Positions 1-8,659 of a stretch of DNA of 64,000 nt are shown piece by piece. Location: NCBI RefSeq assembly GCF_016613475.2, contig NZ_CP071517.1, forward strand, positions 2,976,001-3,040,000, written 5' to 3'. Under the pieces are notes generated by a model. It was not told where the DNA came from, searched no databases, and saw nothing but the letters and a program-made list of their open reading frames with translations. The translations under genes and the position numbers were made by a program. Source of the stretch: Lysobacter arenosi (lineage in GTDB: Bacteria; Pseudomonadota; Gammaproteobacteria; Xanthomonadales; Xanthomonadaceae). Positions within the stretch are counted from its first letter, which is position 1; every line of letters begins with the position of its first letter.

Positions 1-1885
1 CGGCCGGTTGCAGCAAGGCCTCGAACAGCATGCGCAGCTCGGCCGCCTCATCGGTTGCGAACAGGCTCTGCATACCGGCTGCCACCGCCGGGATGCCGAC
101 GGCGGTCAACGCACGCTGGATGCGTGTCGCCTCGTGGTGGCGGCGCACCAGTACCGCGATGTCGCCAGGCTGCACCGGCTCGCCGTCGATCAGGGCCGTG
201 CCCTCGCGCGCGCGCGCGAGAACGTAGTGGATGGCACCGACGCAGGCGTCGGTGGCCAGTTCGCGCGATCGCTCGGCGTTGTGGGCCTCGCCGTTGCGGT
301 CCGGGCCAATCATGCGCACGACCAGCGCCGGGGCAGCGGCGCCATCGATCATGAAGTCCTCATCGCGGCGCAGGTCACCGGGATGGACCGGATGGAAATT
401 GATGCCCGGCACGACGAACGGCGCGTCGCCGGCGGCGACGGCGTTGTCGTACAGCGATTCGATCGCGCGAAGCACGCCCGGTCGCGAACGGAAATTGCGA
501 TCCAGTGGCGGTGCGCGCTCGGCGACCGCGGCAGCGGCCAGGTAGGTATGCACGTCGCCGCCACGGAAGCCGTAAATGGCCTGCTTCGGGTCGCCGATCA
601 GGAATAGTGCGCCCGTGTCGTCATCGGCGGTGCGGCCCTTGCCGAAGACGCGGTCGAAGATGCCCCACTGGCGCGCATCGGTATCCTGGAACTCGTCGAC
701 CAGCGCGAACGCGTACTGCTTGCGCAGCCGCTGCACCAGCTCCTCGCCGTGGTCGCTGTCGAGCGCGTTGGCGACATCGTCGATCAGGTCGTCGTAGGTC
801 TGCAGGCGCAGCGTCTGCTTGGTCTCGTGCAGGCGCCGGCTTGCGTCGTCGCGGACGCGGTGCAGCAGGTCGACGCGCTGGCGGTCGTGTTCGCGGCGAT
901 GGCGGGCGCGCGCGTCGAGGTAATCGGCGACGGCAACGAACAGGGGCGAATGCGGGCAGCGCGCGCGCAGGGCTGTCTTGGTCTTGTCGACCAGCGTGGC
1001 CTGGCGCAGGTTGGGCAGTTTCTCGTGGTAGTCGTCGAACGGGCCACCATGCTCCAGCTGCTGTTCCAGCGCGTTCCACAGCAGCGGGATGTGTTCGGGC
1101 TTGTAGCTGGACTTGTTCAGCAGCGCCTGTTCGATCGCGTCTTCAATCTTTCGCCGGGCCTCGTCGCCGTGCTCGGCGAAGACCTGCCGCAACGTGCTGA
1201 AAGCGCTGTCGACGTCATCGCGGGCGCCGTCCTGGCCTTCCGCTGGCACCGATTCGGGCAACAGCTGCACCGGCGACAGCAGGTTCGGCAGATCCTTGGC
1301 CAGCTCTTCCGGATTGCGCCACAGCGACGGCAGCAGCGCGGCATCGTCGCCGTGCGCGGCGATCGCCCGCCACAGGTCGCGAGCGAGCGCGTCGCGCAGG
1401 TCGGCATCGCTGGTCAGCAGTTGTGGCGGGTCGAACGGCTGGTCGCTTTCCAGCGCGTGCTCGCGCAGCACGCGCGCACAGAAACCGTGGATGGTGAAGA
1501 TGGCGGCCAGGTCGACTTCCAGCACCGCGCGCTTGAGGCGGAACTGCAGCTGTTCGCGCGTCTCGCCGCTGGCGACCAGATGGTCTTCGATGATGCGACG
1601 GGTGAGCGCGACATCGGCCGATTCGTCGTCGCAGGCTGGCGAACCGACCAGCGCGGCCGCGTGCTCCAGTCGCTCGCGGATGCGCTTGCGCAGTTCCTGC
1701 GTGGCGGCCTCGGTGAAGGTCACCACCAGGATCGTGCCGATACGCAGGTCGCGTTCGACTATCAGGCGCGTGACCAGCGTGGCCAGGGTGAAGGTCTTGC
1801 CGGTGCCGGCGCTGGCCTCGATCAGGCGCACGCCGTGCAGTGGCAGCGTGAGATAGGGGTCGGAGGCGTTGAGCGCGAGGTTCAT
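1..1885 (-). CDS. recB: Exodeoxyribonuclease V subunit beta RecB, 5' part, cut by window edge
   Basis: RecB is the 3'-5' helicase/nuclease subunit of RecBCD, which resects double-strand breaks and loads RecA. About 628 N-terminal residues are present, roughly half of a usual RecB of about 1200; the rest lies beyond position 1. The frame is open to the edge. Visible UvrD-type helicase motifs are Walker A ASAGTGKT (residues 24-31), VDEFQDTD near residue 395 and GDPKQAIYGFRG near 432. The C-terminal nuclease domain is outside the window. The start ATG (1883-1885) overlaps the recC stop in an ATGA arrangement, so the two are translated from one message; recD would be expected next. Confidence 0.95.
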   Translation of the reverse strand, partial: MNLALNASDPYLTLPLHGVRLIEASAGTGKTFTLATLVTRLIVERDLRIGTILVVTFTEAATQELRKRIRERLEHAAALVGSPACDDESADVALTRRIIEDHLVASGETREQLQFRLKRAVLEVDLAAIFTIHGFCARVLREHALESDQPFDPPQLLTSDADLRDALARDLWRAIAAHGDDAALLPSLWRNPEELAKDLPNLLSPVQLLPESVPAEGQDGARDDVDSAFSTLRQVFAEHGDEARRKIEDAIEQALLNKSSYKPEHIPLLWNALEQQLEHGGPFDDYHEKLPNLRQATLVDKTKTALRARCPHSPLFVAVADYLDARARHRREHDRQRVDLLHRVRDDASRRLHETKQTLRLQTYDDLIDDVANALDSDHGEELVQRLRKQYAFALVDEFQDTDARQWGIFDRVFGKGRTADDDTGALFLIGDPKQAIYGFRGGDVHTYLAAAAVAERAPPLDRNFRSRPGVLRAIESLYDNAVAAGDAPFVVPGINFHPVHPGDLRRDEDFMIDGAAAPALVVRMIGPDRNGEAHNAERSRELATDACVGAIHYVLARAREGTALIDGEPVQPGDIAVLVRRHHEATRIQRALTAVGIPAVAAGMQSLFATDEAAELRMLFEALLQPA

Positions 1886-4800
1886 GCGCCCGCCTCCGGC
1901 GCCGGCGCGCGCTCATATGCCGTGACCGCATCGAACACCCGCTCGGTGGTCGCTGCAAAGGCTTCGCGCAGCACATCCTCGGCCAGCAGGTCACGGCCGC
2001 GTAGTGTCAGCTTGATCGCATCGCCCGCGCCTTCGGCCCAGTTTCGTCCGCTGTCGCCGGTCCAGCGTTCGCGCATCTTCTGCCACGCCTTCTCGTCGCT
2101 CATGCCGTCGCGCAGCGCGCTGTATAGCGCCCAGCCGCTGTAGGGTGCGAACGCGAGTGCTTCGCGCATTCCCTGCTCGCGCAGCTGCAACAACTGGCGC
2201 AGCGCTTCGCGCGCCTGCTCGGCGTTCAGCGCCGGACGCTCAAACCGCTGCGCGCCATCGCCGTCGTCGTGAAACTGCACCAGTGGCCTGCCCTGCTCCG
2301 CCGCGCACAGCAGCAGCCAGTCCAGGCCGGCGCGGATCGTCGACAAGCCGTTGGGCTCACCGATTCGGACACGTGCGAGACCATGCTCGTAGACATTGTC
2401 GATGCGGCCGCGCAGGACTGTGCCGTCGATTTGTGTCTCCACCGTCATCGCCAGCGGTCGCCGGTTGCCGCGCCATTCCGAATACAGGCGTGCATACGGC
2501 CTCTCCTGCCCGACCAGTGCTTCGAACTCACGCCGGCCCAACGGACCCGACGGCAGCAGCGCACGCGCCAGCAGCCGTTCGTACAGGCCCTCGGTCTGCT
2601 GTTCAAGCAGCGCATCGAGCACCGCCCGCTGCAGCAGCGATCGCGACCAGCCACCGCCGGGCATCAGCAACGGCTCGGTGTCGTCGGCGGCCTCCACTTC
2701 AGCAGGAAGGCGCATGCCCATGCGCTCGCGCAGGAACTGCCCGGCCGGGTCGCACAGGAAACGCCGCAGGCTGTCGAGCATGGTGACCTGGGGACCACCG
2801 GCGCTCGCGGCCAGCGGGCCGGCGAGCCAGGGCATCAGCGCATGGCGCTCCCCGCCGCGCAGGTTGGCCGCCGGGTGCCATTCGTCGCGGTAGCTGAAAC
2901 GACGGGTTTCGCCGGCATCGCCGAACGCCGCCGGAGCGAATGGCTGCAATGGATGGCGCACGACCAGCGCCTGCTTCGCGTCGGCATCCGGCGAGTGGTA
3001 GTCGGCGATGACATTGAGCAGCTCCGACACCAGCACCGATGGCTCGCGTGGACTGCCGTCGCGCGGGTCGGCGCCCTGGTAACTCAGGTACAGCACGTCG
3101 CCGGCCGACGCCAGCAGTTGCAGGAACAGGAAGCGATCGTCCTCGCGCAGCGAGCGGTCGCCATGGCGGCGATGGGCGGTGCCGAGCTCGGCGCTCAGGC
3201 GGTTCAGGCCCGCCGCAGGATCGCGTCGCGGGTAGTCGCCATCGTTGAGGCCGAGCACGCAGATCGCGCGGAACGGCAGCAGCCGCATCGGCACCATGCG
3301 GCCAAAGCTCACACCGCCGGTGAGCAGCGGCGCGCGCGTATCGGCTTCGGACAGCCGCGCGGCGAAATGCGCGCGCACGACTTCGGCCGGCACCGGCGCA
3401 TCGAAGCCGGCGCGTTGCGCGGACTGGGCGAAGTCGCCGATCAGCAGGCGCAGCCGCTCCAATGCACGTTGGCCGGCGACGGCCGCGGGCGGCCGCAGGA
3501 ACAAGGCATCCAGCAGACCCAGCAGGCGTTCGCGCCATTGCGACGGCGGCATCGACTCGGCCAGCGTGCGCTGGTGTCGGGCCAGCACGCGCATCAGGCG
3601 CAGCAGCGTGTCGAGTGCATCGACCGCGCCACCTTCCAGTTCCGGCCACGGCGCGATGCCGGCAATGTCCTCGTCGCTGCCGCTGGCATAACCGAGCAGC
3701 AGGCGGTCGAGGGCGAAGGCCCAGGTGTAGGCATCATCGCGCGGTGCGTCGTGCAGCGCGCGGTGGCCCGCGTCCAGGCCCCAGCGCACGCCCGCTTCCT
3801 CCAGCCAGCCGTGCAGGCGCTCGAGCGCGGGCGCATCCAGGCCGGCGGCACTGGCCAACGGCGGACTGGCGAGCAGGTCGAGGATTTCGTTGAGGCCGAA
3901 ACGCGACACCGGCAAGGCCAGCAGGCGCAGGAACAGTTCGGCCAGCGGTTCGCCGGCGAGCGGGCTGGCATCGGCCAGCGCGAACGGGATGAAGTCCTCG
4001 CGCCCTGCCCGCCCACCGAAGACCGCGTCGATGCACGGAATGTACGGGTCGATATCGGGCGCGAGCACCGCGATGTCGCGCGGCTGCAAGGGCGGATCGA
4101 AGCGCGGGTCGTCGAGCAGGCCACGCAGCTGGTCGTGCAGCACCTGCACTTCGCGCAGGCGGGTGTGGCAGGCATGCAGCTGCACGCTCGGGTCGTTGCG
4201 ATCCACCTGCGCACGCCACGGTGCCGGCGCACGCCGGTGCAGCAGGTCGCGCTGGAGGTGGCCGAGCAGCGAGTCGTTCTCGGGCCGGTCGCCTTCGGCC
4301 GCTTCCGGATCGACGTAGTGGGCGTGCTCGTGGGAGGGATGCACCACCTCGTAGCTGCCCAGCACGGCGATGAAGTCGCGCCCGGCCGCGCCCCAGGCCT
4401 GCAACAACGGGTTCTCCTCCGCCGGCGTGCCGAACATGCTGTCCAAAGGCGCATCGTCGGCGCCGCCGCGCAACTGCTCGGCGAGCGTCTGCAGGTCGCC
4501 CCAGTAGCTGCGCGTCGGGCTGGGCATATAGAAATGCAGCGTGCCGACCCGGGCCTGCGTGGCGATCACGCGCAGCACGTCGGGTGACATGTTCAACGTG
4601 GCAAAGGCGAACAAACGCGATGGCAAACCCTGCGGCAACGGCCCCGACGGGTCGCCGAACCGCTGCAGGTACTCGCCTATCCGCTGCGCGCGATGGCCGC
4701 CGCCGGCCGCCACGCGACGCCAGAGTGCCGCCTGCGGGTCACCGGGTTCGTGCCCTGCCTCCCACGCCAGCAGCCAGTCGCGGCGCCAGGCCTGGTACTT

Positions 4801-5223
4801 CTCGAACACGCCCGCCAGTTCGCCCGCCAGCGACCACGGTTTCAGTGCATCGGCACCTTGCAGGTAGGCGCGCAGTGGACGCAGGGCCGGCGTGCGCAGC
4901 GTGGCCGGATCGGCCAACGCGGCATACAGGTGCCAGTGCAGTGTGTCGGCATCCAGGTCGTGGTCGCCACCGGGCACGTTGGCATCGAGGGCACGATGGA
5001 CGAACTCGCCCGGCGTCAGGAACTCCAGGTTGGCGGCGATGCCATAGGTCCTGGCCAGGGTCGCCTGCAGCCAGCGCCGCATCGCCACCTGCGGAATGAG
5101 GACGATGTCGGGCGCCAGCAGCGACTGCCCCGGCGCCGGGCTGCGCAGCTCCCGTGCGAGCAGCTGCGCCAGGATGTCCAGGGCATTGGAATGGTAGAGG
5201 CGGAAGTCGGGGTGGCCTGGCAT
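1882..5223 (-). CDS. recC: Exodeoxyribonuclease V subunit gamma RecC
   Basis: RecC is the Chi-recognition and scaffold subunit of RecBCD. The product is 1113 residues, close to the usual length. It opens MPGHPDFRLYHSN and contains RecC-type stretches such as LAPDIVLIPQVAMRRWL, RLFAFATLNMSP and GLNDGDYPRRD. The frame is open upstream as far as 5640 but would then run through the oppositely oriented mlaF, so the ATG at 5221-5223 (or one of two GTG codons just before it) is preferred. The stop overlaps recB by four bases. It is divergent from mlaF, with about 230 bp between them. Confidence 0.93.
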   Translation of the reverse strand: MPGHPDFRLYHSNALDILAQLLARELRSPAPGQSLLAPDIVLIPQVAMRRWLQATLARTYGIAANLEFLTPGEFVHRALDANVPGGDHDLDADTLHWHLYAALADPATLRTPALRPLRAYLQGADALKPWSLAGELAGVFEKYQAWRRDWLLAWEAGHEPGDPQAALWRRVAAGGGHRAQRIGEYLQRFGDPSGPLPQGLPSRLFAFATLNMSPDVLRVIATQARVGTLHFYMPSPTRSYWGDLQTLAEQLRGGADDAPLDSMFGTPAEENPLLQAWGAAGRDFIAVLGSYEVVHPSHEHAHYVDPEAAEGDRPENDSLLGHLQRDLLHRRAPAPWRAQVDRNDPSVQLHACHTRLREVQVLHDQLRGLLDDPRFDPPLQPRDIAVLAPDIDPYIPCIDAVFGGRAGREDFIPFALADASPLAGEPLAELFLRLLALPVSRFGLNEILDLLASPPLASAAGLDAPALERLHGWLEEAGVRWGLDAGHRALHDAPRDDAYTWAFALDRLLLGYASGSDEDIAGIAPWPELEGGAVDALDTLLRLMRVLARHQRTLAESMPPSQWRERLLGLLDALFLRPPAAVAGQRALERLRLLIGDFAQSAQRAGFDAPVPAEVVRAHFAARLSEADTRAPLLTGGVSFGRMVPMRLLPFRAICVLGLNDGDYPRRDPAAGLNRLSAELGTAHRRHGDRSLREDDRFLFLQLLASAGDVLYLSYQGADPRDGSPREPSVLVSELLNVIADYHSPDADAKQALVVRHPLQPFAPAAFGDAGETRRFSYRDEWHPAANLRGGERHALMPWLAGPLAASAGGPQVTMLDSLRRFLCDPAGQFLRERMGMRLPAEVEAADDTEPLLMPGGGWSRSLLQRAVLDALLEQQTEGLYERLLARALLPSGPLGRREFEALVGQERPYARLYSEWRGNRRPLAMTVETQIDGTVLRGRIDNVYEHGLARVRIGEPNGLSTIRAGLDWLLLCAAEQGRPLVQFHDDGDGAQRFERPALNAEQAREALRQLLQLREQGMREALAFAPYSGWALYSALRDGMSDEKAWQKMRERWTGDSGRNWAEGAGDAIKLTLRGRDLLAEDVLREAFAATTERVFDAVTAYERAPAPEAGA

Positions 5224-5452
5224 CACCACTATCTTGCCGGAGCAGCGACGCACGCGCTGAGACGGACCAGGGCGACATGTCGGTGGGCAACGTGCGGCGT
5301 GTCGGCGACTTTGCGTTTTTGCGACCCCCTGCCCCAGAGCCGGTCGAGCATCCCGGCCGAACCTGCCACAATGCCCGTCCCGCTTCCCGTTCAGCCATCT
5401 CCGGCGACACTGCCGATCCGCTGCACGGCAGTTCCGGAATGCACCCCCGCGC

Positions 5453-6241
5453 ATGAGCAACGAAGGCCCCATCGTCCGCCTCAACCAGCTCCGCCTCGAT
5501 CGCGGCGGACGCACGGTGCTGCACGACATCAACCTCGACGTTCCGCGCGGCAGCATCGTCGCAGTGCTCGGTCCGTCCGGCAGCGGCAAGTCGACGTTGC
5601 TGGCGGCACTGACCGGCGAGCTCGCGCCTGCCGCGGGCACGGTCGAAGTGTTCGGTCAGGCAGTTCCGCAAGGCCGGCGCGCACTGCTCGAGTTGCGCAA
5701 GGGCATCGGCGTGCTGCTGCAGGGCAATGGCCTGCTGACCGACCTCACCGCGGCCGAGAACGTCGCGCTGCCGATCCGCGCCCACACCAACCTGCCCGAG
5801 CCGGTGATCCGCCAGCTGGTGCTGATGAAGCTGCATGCGGTCGGCCTGCGCGCCGCAGCCGACGCTTACCCGCGCGAACTGTCCGGCGGCATGGCCCGTC
5901 GCGTCGCCCTGGCGCGCGCGCTGGCGCTGGACCCGCCGCTGATGATCTACGACGAGCCGCTGACCGGACTGGATCCGATCGCCAGCGGCGTGGTCATGGC
6001 GCTGGTGCGTCGTCTCAACGACACGCTCGGCCTGACCAGCATCGTGGTCACCCACCACGTCCACGAAACCCTGCCGGTGGCCGACCATGCCATCGTCATC
6101 GCCAATGGCGGCATCGTGTTCTCCGGTACCCCCGCCCAGCTGGAAGCGAGCGACGACCCGCTCGTCCGCCAGTTCCTCAAGGGCGAGCCGGATGGTCCGA
6201 TCGCGTTCGACGCCGCGCCGCGCGCGACGGAGGCGGCATGA
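5453..6241 (+). CDS. mlaF: Mla phospholipid transport ATPase MlaF
   Basis: Cytoplasmic ATPase of the MlaFEDB complex, which moves phospholipids between the inner membrane and the periplasmic carrier MlaC to keep the outer membrane asymmetric. The 262-residue protein has Walker A GPSGSGKST (40-48), the ABC signature LSGGMARR near 143, Walker B LMIYDEP near 165 with D-loop TGLDP, and the switch histidine in VVTHHVHE. It is the first gene of a six-gene operon (mlaFEDCBA). The pairing with an MlaE permease and an MCE protein distinguishes it from other ABC ATPases. Confidence 0.95.
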   Translation: MSNEGPIVRLNQLRLDRGGRTVLHDINLDVPRGSIVAVLGPSGSGKSTLLAALTGELAPAAGTVEVFGQAVPQGRRALLELRKGIGVLLQGNGLLTDLTAAENVALPIRAHTNLPEPVIRQLVLMKLHAVGLRAAADAYPRELSGGMARRVALARALALDPPLMIYDEPLTGLDPIASGVVMALVRRLNDTLGLTSIVVTHHVHETLPVADHAIVIANGGIVFSGTPAQLEASDDPLVRQFLKGEPDGPIAFDAAPRATEAA

Positions 6242-6269
6242 TGCGCCCGCAGTCGATGGAGATTTGCTG

Positions 6270-7061
6270 ATGCCTTTCGTAGCCGCGACCCGCTCGCTCG
6301 GCCGCGCCGGCCTGTTCTCGTTGTCGGTGTTCCGGGCGTCAAAGCCGACCCCCGACTTCTTCAGGGAGCTGGTCCGCGAGATTTACAAGATCGGCGCACG
6401 TTCGCTGCCGATCATCGCCGTTGGCGGTGCATTCGTCGGTCTTTCCGTGACATTGCTGGGCTACCGCGCGCTCGAGACCTACGGCGCGACCGCCCAGGTC
6501 AGCGCCCTGCTCGGCCTGGGCATGTACCGCGAGCTGGGCCCGGTACTGACCGCGCTGCTCTTCATCGGCCGCGCCGGCAGCTCCATTGCCGCCGAACTGG
6601 GCCTGATGCGCGCCACCGACCAGATCACCGCCCTAGGCCTGATGGCGATCGACCCGGTAGGCAAGGCCGTGGCGCCGCGCTTCTGGGCGGCGGTGCTGTG
6701 CGTGCCGCTGCTGACCGGCTTCTTCTGCAGCTTCGCGATCAGCGCCAGCTACTTCGAGTCGGTGCACGTGATCGGGCTCGATGCCGGCACGTTCTGGCAG
6801 GTTTTGAAGGATAGCGTCGATTTTGTCGACGACTTCCTGATGGCGCTGGTGAAGTCGGCCGTGTTCGGCGGCACCGCCGCGCTGGTTGCTTCCTATGTCG
6901 GCTTCCACGCCGAACCGACCATCGAAGGCACCTCGGTCGCCACCACCCGCGCGGTGGTGAATGCCTCCCTGCTGGTGCTGATGTTCAATTTCGTCATGCC
7001 TTCCTGTTTCGCTAAGCATGCCCCGTTGAGGCGACGCACTTTAATGAGTACCCATCGATGA
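6270..7061 (+). CDS. mlaE: Mla phospholipid transport permease MlaE, probable frameshift at 3' end
   Basis: Inner-membrane permease of the Mla system. The protein has the MlaE/YrbE core with several membrane segments and conserved stretches such as LTALLFIGRAGSSIAAELG and GLMAIDP. The frame as written ends at 7061 and overlaps mlaD by ATGA. However, codons after about 7000 (TTG, AGG, CGA, TTA, AGT) are unlike the GC3-rich codons before. Shifting frame at 6998-7001 gives the short ending FLFR with TAA at 7013-7015, which fits a hydrophobic MlaE C terminus better. I infer one lost base there. The body of the gene is certain; the last 15-20 residues are not. Confidence 0.85.
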   Translation: MPFVAATRSLGRAGLFSLSVFRASKPTPDFFRELVREIYKIGARSLPIIAVGGAFVGLSVTLLGYRALETYGATAQVSALLGLGMYRELGPVLTALLFIGRAGSSIAAELGLMRATDQITALGLMAIDPVGKAVAPRFWAAVLCVPLLTGFFCSFAISASYFESVHVIGLDAGTFWQVLKDSVDFVDDFLMALVKSAVFGGTAALVASYVGFHAEPTIEGTSVATTRAVVNASLLVLMFNFVMPSCFAKHAPLRRRTLMSTHR

Positions 7062-7622
7062 GCATCCGCGCCCCCCGTATCGAATTTGCCGTCGGCGCCT
7101 TCCTGTTGCTGGCCCTGGGCTCGCTGCTGGTTCTGGCCCTGGCCTCCACCAACGGCCGCTGGGGCCTTCGCAGCGATACCTACCCGTTGACCGCACGTTT
7201 CTCGACGATCGGCGCACTTCGGCCGAACGCCCCGATCAAGATCGGCGGCGTGGCAGTCGGACATGTCGACAAGATCGACGTGGATCCCGTCAAGTTCGAC
7301 ACCGTTGTGACCCTTGGCGGTGAACAAGCGCTACGACAAGCTGCCGGCCGATACCGCCGCCAGCATCCTCACCAGCGGCCTGCTGGGCGAGAGCTACATC
7401 AATCTCGCACCTGGCGGAGATCCTGACTCGCTCAAGCCCGGCGACGAGATCTACCTGACCCAGTCCGCGGTCGACCTGATCCAGCTGGTCGGCAAATACA
7501 TGTTCAGCGGCGGTGGCGCCAAGCCCGCCGACAATGCCGGCCAAGCCGCAGAACCCTCTGCTGACGTTCCCGACTACCTGAAGGGCGATGCCGCCCCCAC
7601 GGACGAGACCAAGACCAAATGA
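7058..7622 (+). pseudogene. mlaD: Mla phospholipid-binding MCE protein MlaD, frameshifted
   Basis: MlaD is the membrane-anchored MCE-domain hexamer that passes lipids between MlaE and MlaC. The first frame encodes an N-terminal membrane anchor (about residues 10-30) and the MCE domain start (GALRPNAPIKIGGVAVGHV), then loses homology after VVTL. The next frame resumes exactly there with AVNKRYDKLPADTA and SGLLGESYINLAPGG. Removing one T in CCTTGG (7312-7317) restores a 187-residue protein of usual length. Its end overlaps mlaC by ATGA. A consensus error or a recent single-base insertion are both possible; the rest of the gene shows no decay. Confidence 0.85.
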
Positions 7623-8296
7623 CCCAGTCCAACCGCATTCTCTCCCTCGTGATTGCCGGTGCCCTGGCCGTGGCAGCGCCCGCCGCGGTGCTGGCGCAGG
7701 CCGCGCCCGCCGCCGCGCCCGCCGCCGGCAGCACCGCTCCGGCCGGTTCGCCGAGCGCACTGGTGCTCAGCAACAGCACCCGCATCCTGGCCACGCTGGA
7801 AAGCCGCCGCGCTGAATTCAGCAAGGATCGCGGCGCGCTGCGCCAGTTCATCGCCAGCGAATTCGACAATATCTTCGACCGCGACTACTCCGCCCGCCTG
7901 GTGCTGGGCGTGCACGGCCGCGGCGCCTCCGACGCCGACGTGAAGGTGTTCGCCGATGCGCTCGCCGACAGCCTGATGCAGCGCTACGGCTCGTCCCTGC
8001 TCGACCTCAACACCAAACTCAAGGTGCGTGTGAAGTCGGAGACGCCGATCCGCGGCGGCGCCATCGTCAAGGTATCGAGCGAGTACCTGCGCCAGGGCAA
8101 CGAGGCCGTGCCGGTCGACTACCTGATGCGCAAGGTCGGCACGCAGTGGAAGGTGTTCGACGTGATGGTCGAGGGCGTCAGCTTCGTGCAGACGTTCCGC
8201 AACCAGTTCGATACCCCGCTCAAGCAGAAGTCGATCCCGCAGGTGGCCGCCGACATCAAGGCGGGCAGGCTGCAGGCGGCCGCCAGCAGCAACTGA
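7619..8296 (+). CDS. mlaC: Mla periplasmic phospholipid carrier MlaC
   Basis: MlaC shuttles a phospholipid across the periplasm between MlaA at the outer membrane and MlaFEDB. The 225-residue protein starts with a signal peptide (hydrophobic residues about 7-25, cleavage likely after VLAQA or nearby) and an Ala/Pro-rich spacer. The MlaC (Tol-Tol-Ttg2) domain follows, with LRQFIASEFDNIFDRDYSAR and WKVFDVMVEGVSFVQTFRNQF. The start ATG overlaps the mlaD stop. The C-terminal end carries the usual short Lys/Ala-rich helix. Confidence 0.95.
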   Translation: MTQSNRILSLVIAGALAVAAPAAVLAQAAPAAAPAAGSTAPAGSPSALVLSNSTRILATLESRRAEFSKDRGALRQFIASEFDNIFDRDYSARLVLGVHGRGASDADVKVFADALADSLMQRYGSSLLDLNTKLKVRVKSETPIRGGAIVKVSSEYLRQGNEAVPVDYLMRKVGTQWKVFDVMVEGVSFVQTFRNQFDTPLKQKSIPQVAADIKAGRLQAAASSN

Positions 8297-8298
8297 GC

Positions 8299-8580
8299 AT
8301 GACCACCGCGACGGTCCGCCAGGACGGTGACACCCTCGCCTTCAGCGGCGCGCTCGAGCGCGCCGCGGTTGCATCGCTGTGGGCACAGCTGCGCACGCTC
8401 GGACCGGGCCTTCGCCGGATCGATCTGAGCGCTGTCAGCCGGGTCGACAGCGCCGGACTGGCGCTGCTCTCGGAGCTGTGCGCCCGCAGTTCGATAGCCC
8501 AGGTCAATGGCGATCCGCCGGGACTGGCCGAACTGCGCGCCGCCTACCGCCTCGACGAAGCACTGGCCTTCGCCGGCTGA
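8299..8580 (+). CDS. mlaB: Mla STAS-domain protein MlaB
   Basis: MlaB is the small cytoplasmic STAS protein that binds MlaF and controls assembly and activity of the transporter. The 93-residue product has the STAS pattern with RRIDLSAVSRVDSAGLALL around the conserved serine. It begins two bases after the mlaC stop. The ATG at 8299 was chosen over an earlier in-frame ATG at 8146 that lies inside mlaC. Identification relies on position plus the STAS core, since STAS proteins are weakly conserved. Confidence 0.9.
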   Translation: MTTATVRQDGDTLAFSGALERAAVASLWAQLRTLGPGLRRIDLSAVSRVDSAGLALLSELCARSSIAQVNGDPPGLAELRAAYRLDEALAFAG

Positions 8581-8659
8581 GCCGTACGAACACTGCGTTC
8601 CGGCCACGGTCACGCCGGTGCCGGGCCGTGCCTCCCCCTGAGCCTCTACACTGCGACCC

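Noticed and set aside
2269..4587. A 772-codon open frame on the plus strand opposite recC
   Set aside because: Mirror of recC codon bias, with no start signal and no domain. The same holds for a 750-codon frame at 14072-16324 opposite the M28 peptidase.
7016..7061. The ATGA overlap between mlaE and mlaD as proof that mlaE is intact
   Set aside because: Codons in the last 15 positions are of rare types for this genome, and the other frame gives a family-like ending at 7015, so the overlap is probably accidental.
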